Part shown: positions 1 through 6,479 of the stretch, one piece after another
Layout of the letters: every line of letters starts with the position of its first letter
How positions within the stretch are numbered: position 1 is the first letter of the stretch
NCBI GenBank assembly: GCA_937859855.1
Contig: CALMAR010000124.1
Span: 1-7,867, forward strand
Origin: an uncultured Kineosporia sp.
GTDB lineage: Bacteria; Actinomycetota; Actinomycetes; Actinomycetales; Kineosporiaceae
Reading direction: 5' to 3'
DNA length: 7,867 nucleotides
Made by a program: the position numbers and the translations under genes
The notes under the pieces: generated by a model
The model's database searches: none
Told to the model about the DNA's origin: nothing
Seen by the model: only the letters and a program-made list of their open reading frames with translations

Positions 1-755
<755 letters not shown>

Positions 756-823
756 GAGCTGCTCGCTGTCCGGCGCGGGCCAGCCCGATCAGAGCCGAGG
801 GTGGCGACAGGCAGTTCAGACGT

Positions 824-936
824 GTCGTCATAAGCCCCGGCCCCCGCCGGCGGGGGGTCCCGCGCGTGTCCCGGCGGGCGGATTCCGCCGCCCCGCCGCT
901 GTTGAATCTCCCGGGGGGCCCGGGCCCGATGACGAC
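824..936. repeat. GC-rich palindrome cluster between convergent genes, likely bidirectional terminator
   Basis: An 8-bp inverted repeat, GTCGTCAT at 824-831 and ATGACGAC at 929-936, brackets three GC-only dyads. These are the perfect 16-bp palindrome at 841-856 (CCCCCGCC/GGCGGGGG), an imperfect GGCGG-ATT-CCGCC stem around 866-899, and the perfect 12-bp palindrome GGGCCCGGGCCC at 916-927. The arms at 834-845 and 913-928 are also roughly complementary, so the whole stretch could fold into one long structure. It lies between two convergent genes, where transcripts from both sides must end. There is no T-tract, so a terminator role is inferred from position and folding only. Confidence 0.5.
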
Positions 937-962
937 GTGATATGGGGGGTCGGAGCGCTGGC

Positions 963-1166
963 TCAGATCACCCGGACGTTGGTGGCCTGCGGCCCCTTCT
1001 GACCCTGTTCCTCGTCGAACTCGACCCGCTGATTCTCGTCGAGCGACCGGTAGCCACTCGACTGAATGGCCGAGAAGTGGACGAATAGGTCGGCCGCGCC
1101 GCCATCAGGGGTGATGAAGCCGAACCCCTTGTCGCCGTTGAACCATTTGACAGTGCCCTGAGCCAT
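963..1166 (-). CDS. Cold-shock domain protein, CspA family
   Basis: The product is 67 residues, the normal length for a single-domain cold-shock protein: a five-stranded OB-fold that binds single-stranded RNA and DNA, destabilises RNA secondary structure and acts as an RNA chaperone. The start [18 protein letters not shown] is diagnostic. RNP1 (KGFGFITP) is at residues 13-20 and RNP2 (DLFVHF) at 26-31, with the aromatic nucleic-acid-binding residues W8, F15, F17, F28, H30 and F31 all present. The chosen ATG at 1164-1166 has AGGAGA (1171-1176 on this strand) a few bases upstream. The same frame stays open to about 1385, but that stretch has no conserved features and is read as 5' leader. A long leader is usual for cold-inducible csp mRNAs, though no cold-box was identified. 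It ends facing the left-edge gene. Which Csp paralogue it is, and whether it is cold-inducible or constitutive, cannot be told. Confidence 0.96.
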   Translation of the reverse strand: MAQGTVKWFNGDKGFGFITPDGGAADLFVHFSAIQSSGYRSLDENQRVEFDEEQGQKGPQATNVRVI

Positions 1167-1622
1167 TTCTTCTCCTGAGAGTTCCTGGGTATTCCTGTGC
1201 ATGACACGAACTTCGCGACCGGTGGCGGTCTGCCTCCGGCTGGTGCTGACGTCGAGACCTGGAAAATCGTTGCCATGCAGCGAAACTCTCGCCTGCAACC
1301 GCAACTGGCCGGTCATCGGCTGGAATCTACGCAACGGTGCTCCTGCGAGCACCTCCGACGCCGGAAGATCTGACAACCCAGGCATGCTACCCGCATCAGG
1401 AGCACATCAGCGCACGCAGGCCCTGGCAGCTGCTCACTCGGGGCGTTTTTTGGCGCATGTACTGCCACTGCATCCAAGATCGGCTTGCCTGGTGGCCGAT
1501 CCGTAGGACGCAATCAGTTGCTCCCGGACGTCGCCGTCCAAGCGGCCACCGCCGCCGGCAGCTGGGCCGGAATCTGGCCGATCTGAGTCTTGCGGGCAGC
1601 ACCGGCCGGCCTTCACCGAGAT
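1167..1622. other. Gene-poor stretch upstream of csp and downstream of the SDR gene
   Basis: About 450 bp contain no reading frame with recognisable protein features. Frames open on both strands are short, rich in Arg/Pro/Ser and lack good ribosome-binding sites. The right part must hold the csp promoter and 5' leader, read on the minus strand. The csp frame is open through it to 1385 without conserved features. A T6 run at about 1446-1451 is not preceded by a clear hairpin. Small GC palindromes such as CCGGCCGG at 1602-1609 lie just past the SDR stop and might help end that transcript. No strong promoter could be picked by eye. Confidence 0.5.
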
Positions 1623-2531
1623 CTACGGCACCTCAGTGCCGAAGGTGAATCGATGGTCCGTTGGCGTGTCCTCCGGAAAGTATGGACGGAGGTTTGCCGC
1701 GGCCAGGCGGTCGAGTGCGCGGTCGGGAAGGATCCGGGCGAATTGGCTGAGCAGGGCCGCGTCCCGGCCGATGGTGTAGCGCATTCGGGGTTTGCGGGCA
1801 GTGACGGCCTTGGCGATGACCAGCGCGGCCTGGCTAGCTGGTACGCCGGTCTCTGTGAATGCCGTGGCTTGGTTGATGATGGCCTGCATGAGGCCGCCGT
1901 AGCGCTGCTGCTGCACGGGGGTCATCTGCTTCACGGAGTCTTTCGCTCGAACGATTCCATGGCCGGCCATCTCCGTCTTCACGCCGCCAGGTTCCACGAC
2001 GACGACCTGTACGCCATGGGGGGCGAGCTCACGGCGGAGGGAATCGCTGACGGCTTCGAGCGCGAACTTCGCGCCGGCGTATGCGCCGTACGTGGCCAGG
2101 GCGACCTTGCCGCCGACGGAGCTGATGTTGACGATACGACCGTGGCTTCGGTGCAGGAACGGCAGCAAAGCCTGGGTGAGTGCGATGTGTCCGAACAGAT
2201 TGACCTCGAACTGGTGACGCCACTGCTCGAGGGGAAGAGTCTCCACCGGAGCGTTCACGGCGATGCCGGCGTTGTTGACGACCGCGCGCAGCTGGCGGTG
2301 CTGCGGGTCAGCGGTGACCCGCTCGCCCAGGGCGTCGATGTGCTCTGGGGTGGTGATGTCGAGAATCACCGGCTCGATGTTGGTGCTGCGGATAGCGTCC
2401 GCATCGCGCTGGCGGCGGACGCCGGCCAGTACGTGGTAGCCGCGGTTGGCCAATTCGTGCGCGGTTGCGGCGCCCATACCGGTGGATGCGCCGGAAACGA
2501 CAACCAGTTCAGGCTCATGTGACACTGTCAT
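1623..2531 (-). CDS. Short-chain dehydrogenase/reductase (classical SDR, NAD(P)-dependent)
   Basis: The product has 302 residues from the chosen ATG at 2529-2531 and is a cytosolic Rossmann-fold oxidoreductase. The nucleotide-binding motif GASTGMG is at residues 14-20, an acidic D58 follows beta-strand 3, NNAG is at 86-89, the catalytic Asn is likely N111, the catalytic Ser S138, and the YxxxK pair is Y151/K155. The residues after the cofactor strand (VRR) favour NADP(H) over NAD(H), which is inference. The substrate cannot be read from the sequence. The frame extends 19 codons further up, but that would run through the promoter and operator. The ATG chosen sits about 7 bases after a CATCTT -10 box, which predicts a leaderless mRNA. 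The gene is divergent from a TetR repressor across 49 bp, and a palindromic operator overlaps its first codons, so the TetR protein most likely controls it. Family assignment is firm; the substrate is unknown. Confidence 0.93.
   Translation of the reverse strand: MTVSHEPELVVVSGASTGMGAATAHELANRGYHVLAGVRRQRDADAIRSTNIEPVILDITTPEHIDALGERVTADPQHRQLRAVVNNAGIAVNAPVETLPLEQWRHQFEVNLFGHIALTQALLPFLHRSHGRIVNISSVGGKVALATYGAYAGAKFALEAVSDSLRRELAPHGVQVVVVEPGGVKTEMAGHGIVRAKDSVKQMTPVQQQRYGGLMQAIINQATAFTETGVPASQAALVIAKAVTARKPRMRYTIGRDAALLSQFARILPDRALDRLAAANLRPYFPEDTPTDHRFTFGTEVP
2520..2530. promoter_or_regulatory. Operator palindrome, copy 1 (TGACACTGTCA), over the SDR start
   Basis: This is a perfect 11-bp palindrome with a single central base. 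It directly adjoins and overlaps the SDR start codon, covering codons 1-4, and would lie at the transcription start if the mRNA is leaderless. An identical-arm copy lies at 2555-2565, 35 bp away centre to centre. Paired identical dyads between a TetR gene and its divergent neighbour are the usual form of a TetR-family operator. Assignment to this TetR protein is inference. Confidence 0.65.
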
Positions 2532-2566
2532 GCGGAAAAGATGTCTGGCTCGGATGACATTGTCAA
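2531..2566 (-). promoter_or_regulatory. SDR promoter, sigma-70 type, leaderless
   Basis: On the minus strand the -35 box TTGACA (2561-2566, full consensus) is followed by exactly 17 bases and a -10 box CATCTT (2538-2543, three of six consensus bases). The expected start site falls at 2531-2532, which is the A of the SDR start codon or its neighbour. No Shine-Dalgarno sequence is possible in so short a leader, so translation would be leaderless, as is common in actinobacteria. Confidence 0.6.
2555..2565. promoter_or_regulatory. Operator palindrome, copy 2 (TGACATTGTCA), over the -35 box
   Basis: This second perfect copy of TGACANTGTCA shares five bases with the minus-strand -35 hexamer TTGACA (2561-2566). 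It also lies just upstream of the plus-strand TAGAGT (2568-2573), the probable -10 of the TetR gene. Protein bound here would block both the SDR promoter and the regulator's own promoter, so autorepression is expected. Confidence 0.65.
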
Positions 2567-2580
2567 CTAGAGTGCCGGGG

Positions 2581-3159
2581 ATGGTCACCCGAGCGCAGTC
2601 CGCGGCGGCGACCCGAGATGCACTGTTGCGTGCGGCTTCGGAACTTCTCAGCGCTGGCGGTCCGGACGCGGTGACGCTTCGCGCCGTGGGAGCACGGGCC
2701 GGTGTGTCCCGGGGAGCGCCCTACGGGCACTTCCAGGACAAGGAGCATCTACTCACTCAGCTCGCGATCGATGCCTGGAACGAGGTGGCCGAAGAGCTGG
2801 AGCGTCTGCAAGCAGATCCGCGGGTCTCCCCGGCCGCCCGGGTCGAGCGTGCCTTGCTGACACTCATCGGAGTCGGCCGTAAGCAGCCGCATTTGTACGC
2901 GCTGATGTTCGGTGCACCCTCAGGAGACCCGGCGGCCGCCTTGCGCGCGGTCGGCCGATCGCAGGCCGAATTCCTTGAGATTGTCGCCGGTGTCGTGGGC
3001 AGGAAGGACGCTCGCCGGTATGGTGCCCTGCTGTTGTCGGGCGCGCACGGGATCGCTGGAATGGAACTGAGCGGGCACCTGGCGAAGGAGAAATGGAGCA
3101 TCACCGGAGACGAACTCGTCAGCATGCTTGTTGATTCGGTTCGTTCCCGGACCCATTGA
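2581..3159 (+). CDS. TetR/AcrR-family transcriptional repressor
   Basis: The 192-residue product has the usual TetR size. The N-terminal three-helix DNA-binding domain spans about residues 8-55, with the helix-turn-helix at 31-50 (VTLRAVGARAGVSRGAPYGH) followed by the typical FQDKEHLL of helix 4. The rest is a mostly helical ligand-binding domain. Features such as ERALLTLIGVGRKQPHLYALMF resemble the WHG-type C-terminal domain of actinobacterial TetR proteins. I chose the ATG at 2581. An in-frame ATG at 2554 would start inside the operator. TAGAGT at 2568-2573 would place the RNA start at about 2580, so this mRNA may also be leaderless; GGGG just before the ATG is only a weak ribosome site. 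It is divergent from the SDR, which it probably represses together with itself. Its last 41 bases overlap the 3' end of arsM on the opposite strand. The inducer is unknown. Confidence 0.93.
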   Translation: MVTRAQSAAATRDALLRAASELLSAGGPDAVTLRAVGARAGVSRGAPYGHFQDKEHLLTQLAIDAWNEVAEELERLQADPRVSPAARVERALLTLIGVGRKQPHLYALMFGAPSGDPAAALRAVGRSQAEFLEIVAGVVGRKDARRYGALLLSGAHGIAGMELSGHLAKEKWSITGDELVSMLVDSVRSRTH

Positions 3160-4006
3160 CAATCCGCTGTTCGGCGAGCGGTGCGGCTTGGTCGGGCTGA
3201 GCGATGGCTTTGACGGCTCGGATGATGGCGCTGTACATGCCGTTCGCGACGGCGTGCGTGGGGGTCACGCTTATCTGACGGAGCCCGGCATCGGTAAGAC
3301 CTTCGATGTATTCACTGAAGCTGAGGGCGCCGGCGATGCAGCCGACGTGATTCCCCCGGACAGCTCGGTCCTCGGCAGTCAGATGATCTTCGGCCACGAC
3401 GTCAGTGATTCCGATCCGGCCGCCCGGCTTGAGAACTCGGGCGGTTTCAGCCAGGACGGCAGCCTTGTCAGGGCTCAGGTTCACGACGCAGTTGGAGATC
3501 ACCACGTCGATGGAAGCGTCTGGCAGGGGGATCGCCTCGATGCGGCCCTTCAGGAACTCAACGTTGGAGGCCCCGGACTTGGCGGCATTTGCGCGGGCCA
3601 GCTGGAGCATCTCGTCGGTCATATCCAGGCCGTACGCCTTGCCAGAGGGGCCGACCCGCCGGGCTGAGAGCAGGACGTCGATTCCCCCGCCGGAGCCCAG
3701 ATCGAGGACGGTTTCGCCGTCGCGCAGCTCAGCCATCGCGATCGGGTTGCCGCACCCGAGGCTGGCCAGGACGGCCTCCTCGGGAAGGCCACCGCGTTCG
3801 GCGTCGGTGTAGAGCCGGGCACCGAAGCCCTCGCCGACATCAGCGATCTGGATGGCTGGGCTGGCCGCTCTGCCGCAGCAGCTGTCCGTTTCCGGCTCAG
3901 GACCGGATCGGCAGCCGGCTGGCTGTCCGGTTGTGACGATCTTCTGCGCGACTGCGGCGTACCGGTCGCGGATCTGCTCGACGAGCTCTTCATCAGTTCC
4001 GGCCAT
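3119..4006 (-). CDS. arsM: Arsenite S-adenosylmethionine methyltransferase
   Basis: The 295-residue cytosolic enzyme is predicted to methylate As(III) with S-adenosylmethionine to mono-, di- and trimethyl arsenicals, a detoxification route. The SAM-binding motif VLDLGSGGGID is at residues 100-110, an acidic residue after strand 2 is at GLDM, and VLKPGGRIGI is at 191-200. Cysteines match the ArsM pattern: C43/C44, C85 in SLGCGNP, C173 in SNCVVNLSPDK and C223 in NHVGCIAGAL. The last three correspond to the substrate-site cysteines of studied ArsM enzymes. The ATG at 4004-4006 is preceded by GGGGGA (4012-4017); the frame runs further up but would cross the operator. Homologues usually end near YSAIIRAVKA; here about 27 further residues run into the TetR gene on the other strand and end in a Cys. 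It is divergent from arsR, which should repress it until arsenite is present. Confidence 0.95.
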   Translation of the reverse strand: MAGTDEELVEQIRDRYAAVAQKIVTTGQPAGCRSGPEPETDSCCGRAASPAIQIADVGEGFGARLYTDAERGGLPEEAVLASLGCGNPIAMAELRDGETVLDLGSGGGIDVLLSARRVGPSGKAYGLDMTDEMLQLARANAAKSGASNVEFLKGRIEAIPLPDASIDVVISNCVVNLSPDKAAVLAETARVLKPGGRIGITDVVAEDHLTAEDRAVRGNHVGCIAGALSFSEYIEGLTDAGLRQISVTPTHAVANGMYSAIIRAVKAIAQPDQAAPLAEQRIVNGSGNEPNQQAC

Positions 4007-4020
4007 CGTGGTCCCCCAAC

Positions 4021-4068
4021 ATATCGATGCGTGTCGATGTATCGCAATATAGATGCGCGTCAATGTCT
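4021..4068. promoter_or_regulatory. arsM/arsR operator: two direct repeats with dyad symmetry
   Basis: The 78-bp divergent gap holds a 22-bp direct repeat at 4021-4042 and 4047-4068, identical at 18 of 22 positions, with core GATGCGYGTCRATGTMT. The first copy contains the dyad ATCGA-N6-TCGAT (4023-4027 and 4034-4038) and the second a weaker version. ATnGA...TCnAT dyads are typical of ArsR-family operators. On the minus strand TTGACG (4058-4063), 16 bases, and TACATC (4036-4041) could be the arsM promoter, with each box inside one repeat, so ArsR binding would block it. The promoter call is weaker than the repeat itself. Confidence 0.7.
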
Positions 4069-4084
4069 ATGTGAAGATGGCGGT

Positions 4085-4453
4085 ATGAAACAGATTCCAG
4101 TCACCGATCTGGCCGCCTGCTGCACGCCGGTCCAGGCCGCGGCTCTGGATGAGGTCCAGGCGGTGCAGTTGGCTTCTGTCCTGAAGGTTGTGGCTGATCC
4201 GGCCCGGCTCCGGCTGTTGTCGTTGATCAGTGCGGCTGCTGCCGGTGAGGCTGGTGAGATTTGCGTCTGTGATCTGACTGAGCCGCTCGGCCTGAGCCAG
4301 CCGACCGTGAGTCATCATCTGAAAGTGTTGCTGGATGTTGGATTGGTGCGGCGGGAGAAGCGCGGCGTATGGGCTTACTTCCGGCCCGTTCCCGGTGCTC
4401 TAGATTCCCTGGCCGCCGTCCTCAACCGCGGGGCCGCCTCGCCGGTGCGATGA
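4085..4453 (+). CDS. arsR: ArsR/SmtB-family arsenic-responsive repressor
   Basis: The 122-residue winged-helix repressor is expected to bind the operator as a dimer and leave it when As(III) binds cysteine thiolates. The recognition helix region LGLSQPTVSHHLKVL is at about residues 68-82, with ADPARLRLL at 37-45 and the wing KRGVWAYFR at 92-100. Four cysteines are candidate ligands: the vicinal pair C12/C13 near the N terminus, and C60/C62 in EICVCDL, the classical metal-site motif before the recognition helix. I chose the ATG at 4085. An in-frame ATG at 4031 lies within the operator repeats and would add non-conserved residues. The ribosome site is weak (GAAG about 8 bases upstream). The gene stands divergent from arsM, the standard arrangement for a self-repressed ars unit. 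No arsenite pump or arsenate reductase gene is in the window. Confidence 0.95.
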   Translation: MKQIPVTDLAACCTPVQAAALDEVQAVQLASVLKVVADPARLRLLSLISAAAAGEAGEICVCDLTEPLGLSQPTVSHHLKVLLDVGLVRREKRGVWAYFRPVPGALDSLAAVLNRGAASPVR

Positions 4454-4478
4454 CCGGGCACGCTCGAGGTGTCCCCAT

Positions 4479-5074
4479 TCACTCGAAACGGTTCGCGCGC
4501 GCCCGGATCCAGTGATCGAAGATCGCCGAGTCCTCTTTCTGGCTGGGGGTGCTCTGCGCGTACGAGTCGTTCTGCAGTTGGTTCAGGCGCTGGCTCGGGC
4601 CCTGTTCCGCGATGAGGAGCGCTTCAGCTCGCGCGCGGCCACTGCGGCTGAGGTCTCGTTGTTGATCGTCCACCATGCGTCCTCGCCCTTGGGGGGGCCG
4701 GCCGGATGAAGCCGGTCTCTGAACAGCCCCATCGACTCACTCACGGCCTTCGAAAGTCCCTGGATTCCGGCGGCGCAGCATTCCAGCCACGGCGACGGAG
4801 CGACGGCAATCTGACCACGCATCGCAGGGAGCCGGCCGAACTCTGCGACGAGGACTGCACATTCACCACTGCCCAGTCTCCGAGCGAGGTGACTGACCTC
4901 CACGTGGTTCCTGAGCCCTTGAACCCTGCAGCGCGAGCCGCTGACCCAACCACAGCTCGAAGCCCGGCCTTCAGTCTGTGCGGTCGCGACGACGCAGTGT
5001 TCCAGGTGGCTGGACATGACAAGCGCGGGAAGGACGATCAGGTCGGCTTCACGGCCAATGGAGCGCCGGCTCAC
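4479..5074 (-). pseudogene. Unknown gene coupled to the GntR regulator, frameshifted near its 3' end
   Basis: Translation begins at GTG 5072-5074, which overlaps the TGA of the GntR gene as GTGA, so the two should be translationally coupled. The first frame runs about 147 residues, including VLPALVMSSHLEHCV, GQIAVAPSPWLECCAAGI, QGLSKAVSESMGLFRDRL and GEDAWWTINNETSAAVAAR. It then continues into a poor Ser/Arg tail ending at 4583. A second frame takes over with much better codon use and reads AEALLIAEQGPSQRLNQLQ ... FDHWIRARANRFE to a TGA at 4479. The switch falls in a (CG)4 run at about 4630-4639. Removing one CG joins the frames into a smooth 197-residue protein, exactly as a 2-bp slippage insertion would require. 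I do not recognise the family. No signal peptide or clear membrane segment is seen. Sequencing error is the main alternative to true inactivation. Confidence 0.6.
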
Positions 5075-5868
5075 CAGGGGCTGGTCTCGAGCGCCCCAGG
5101 GCGCACGGCGTTGGCGTGCTCGTTGAGCAGCTGCTGAGCCTGGTCGCTATCACGCGACTCGATCGCGTCGACAAGTCGTTCGTGTAGTCGAAAACGCTCA
5201 GCGATGTAGTCCAGAAGCGGTGCGGTGGCCGTCCCCGAAACGGACAGCGTCTGGGATTCGACAATCTCGAGCAAGCTCAAGTAGACCGACTTGATCATCT
5301 CACTGGGACTGATCTGGGCGATCCGAGCGTGCAGCGCCCAGTTCGCCCTCACGAAGGCGGTCCCGTCGCCGTCGTCGCGAGCGGTCGCCATGTCACGCAG
5401 CAGGCTCTTCAAGTCACGGATGTCGGTTGCTGAGGAGTGCCACAGCGCATCATCGACCAGGAGCGGGTCGAGCGCATCGCGCATCCGCACTGCGTCGGCC
5501 ACCGAGGCGGCATCTCCGTCAAGGGCGAGCACGGAGTTGCCCAAGAGCACGATGGGCGGGAGCTCGGCGACGAAGATTCCGCCGCCGGGACCGGAGCGGG
5601 AGGTGATGTAGCCACGGCTCTGCGCGAGCTTCACGCCCTCGTTGAAGGTTCCCACGGAGACCTCGCACAGATTGCGAAGCTCCAGCTTGGTGCCCAAGCG
5701 GTGACCGGGTGGCTGTCCCTGGCTTATTTGTGCAAGGCGTTCCGCGACGTATTCGGAGCGGTTGACTGGTGTGCGGCGGCCGTGGGCCCGGGCTCGCGCC
5801 TCCCGGATGCGTAGCCATTCGTCCCGGTCAGCGGCTGGCCGCCACTCCTCGTTCTGCGGTTCGCTCAC
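5071..5868 (-). CDS. GntR-family regulator, FadR subfamily (FCD domain)
   Basis: The 265-residue transcription factor has an N-terminal winged helix at about residues 35-102 (SEYVAERLAQI, GTKLELRNLCEVSVGTFNEG, RGYITSRSGPGGGIFVAE) and a helical FCD ligand-binding domain at about 120-255. Candidate metal-site histidines H180 (ANWALH), H229 (RLHERLVDAIESRD) and H251 (LNEHAN) are present. The position usually taken by Asp in D-x3-H is N176 here. A basic, charged N-terminal extension of about 34 residues precedes the winged helix. The start is GTG at 5866-5868, with GAGAG (5876-5880) 7 bases upstream. FCD regulators usually sense small organic acids or related metabolites; the ligand here is unknown. 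The gene downstream overlaps it by GTGA and is frameshifted, so it may be the regulator's functional partner. Dyads in its own promoter suggest autoregulation. Confidence 0.92.
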   Translation of the reverse strand: MSEPQNEEWRPAADRDEWLRIREARARAHGRRTPVNRSEYVAERLAQISQGQPPGHRLGTKLELRNLCEVSVGTFNEGVKLAQSRGYITSRSGPGGGIFVAELPPIVLLGNSVLALDGDAASVADAVRMRDALDPLLVDDALWHSSATDIRDLKSLLRDMATARDDGDGTAFVRANWALHARIAQISPSEMIKSVYLSLLEIVESQTLSVSGTATAPLLDYIAERFRLHERLVDAIESRDSDQAQQLLNEHANAVRPGALETSPW

Positions 5869-5894
5869 TGGATGGCTCTCTCACCCGGCGTATT

Positions 5895-5930
5895 GGTCAC
5901 ATTGATAATAGCGGATTATGGACGGTGACC
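5895..5930 (-). promoter_or_regulatory. Promoter and candidate operators of the GntR gene
   Basis: The minus strand reads TATTAT at 5905-5910 and CATAAT at 5915-5920, each five of six matches to the -10 consensus and standing out in a GC-rich setting. The first would start RNA near 5898, giving a leader of about 30 bases with a usable GAGAG ribosome site. Two nested inverted repeats are present: GGTCAC (5895-5900) with GTGACC (5925-5930), and ATAAT (5905-5909) with ATTAT (5915-5919). Either could be the operator of the GntR protein. No good -35 box was found. Confidence 0.45.
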
Positions 5931-5984
5931 GGCCCCCGCGCTGACACTTCAGCTGATCCCGACTGAGTCGAGAGGGGCTTGGCA

Positions 5985-6479
5985 TCAACGAGCAACGTTC
6001 CTGGACGCCATGGCTGGGAACGCCTGCTCTAGGACCAAACGGTGAGCCATGGCACTGAGTCGCCGATGCTGCGGAATCTGGAGTCCGAGGTGGTCAACCA
6101 CCTTTAGGCGGGCCCAAGGGCATCTGCCGCCAACTCTTCGTATGTCGTCTTGCCTGGTCGATTCGTGGGTTGCGAAACTACTCCGCCCAAGTGGCTTGCA
6201 AGCCCTCGGTCCTGCGACAAGTTGACCGATGAGCTTTTCGTTAAGTGAGGGGCATGCCCTCCAAGTGCCGAAGATGCCGCTGCGGTCGGGCCAGCGATCA
6301 AAGCAGATCGCACAGCAGGTGCAGTGCCGCCCCGAGGCCACGTGACGCTTGACATTGGCCCATCCTAATATATGTTCATATTCATGAAGCGGAAGACCAC
6401 ACAAAACACATCGGAAACCGCATCGCTGCCGCACTTCTCGCTTAATAGGAAGTGAAATATCCTTTCGATTAGCAGGCAT
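5985..6479 (-). pseudogene. HNH endonuclease, intact N-terminal half only, frame-disrupted
   Basis: The first 48 residues are those of a small HNH nuclease: PIKREVRQRCGFRCVLCGLP with the zinc CxxC (C24, C27), then LHEYEHILGWANVKRHVA with E35/H36 of the first HNH half. The ATG at 6477-6479 has AAGAGG just upstream (4-base spacing). The expected second half, LLCxxHHxxK, is missing from this frame. After about base 6335 (a C4 run at 6330-6333 on the plus strand) the neighbouring frame briefly reads LHLLCDLL and stops at 6298-6300, so a 1-base frameshift is likely. The rest of the open frame to 5985 resembles nothing I know. Codons in the good half are strikingly A/T-ended (AAT, ATT, CTT, TTA, ATA), while the following stretch is GC-rich like the host. 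I read this as an acquired nuclease gene, since broken. The open 164-residue frame could still be translated, but not as a working HNH enzyme. Confidence 0.6.

Noticed and set aside
963..1385. A 140-residue form of the cold-shock protein starting at 1385
   Set aside because: The added 73 residues show no conserved features, cold-shock proteins of this family are about 67 residues, and the inner ATG has a strong AGGAGA site.
1590..2522. A 310-residue open frame on the plus strand
   Set aside because: It is antisense to the SDR gene along its length, has no recognisable domain, and exists because high-GC coding DNA suppresses stops on the opposite strand.
4479..4676. Programmed -1 ribosomal frameshifting at the C7 run (4691-4697 on the plus strand)
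   Set aside because: The C7 run lies about 50 bases before the point where codon quality switches frames, and the intervening sequence (GEDAWWTINNETSAAVAA) reads well in the first frame. A CG duplication at about 4630-4639 explains the change better.
4706..5137. A 143-residue plus-strand frame opposite the broken gene
   Set aside because: It has no recognisable motif, lacks a ribosome site and overlaps the GntR 3' end; the minus-strand frames have the coupled start and better composition.
6088..6103. AGGTGGTCAACCACCT followed by TT as an intrinsic terminator
   Set aside because: A 6-bp stem with a tetraloop and only three T residues is weak, and no plus-strand gene precedes it.
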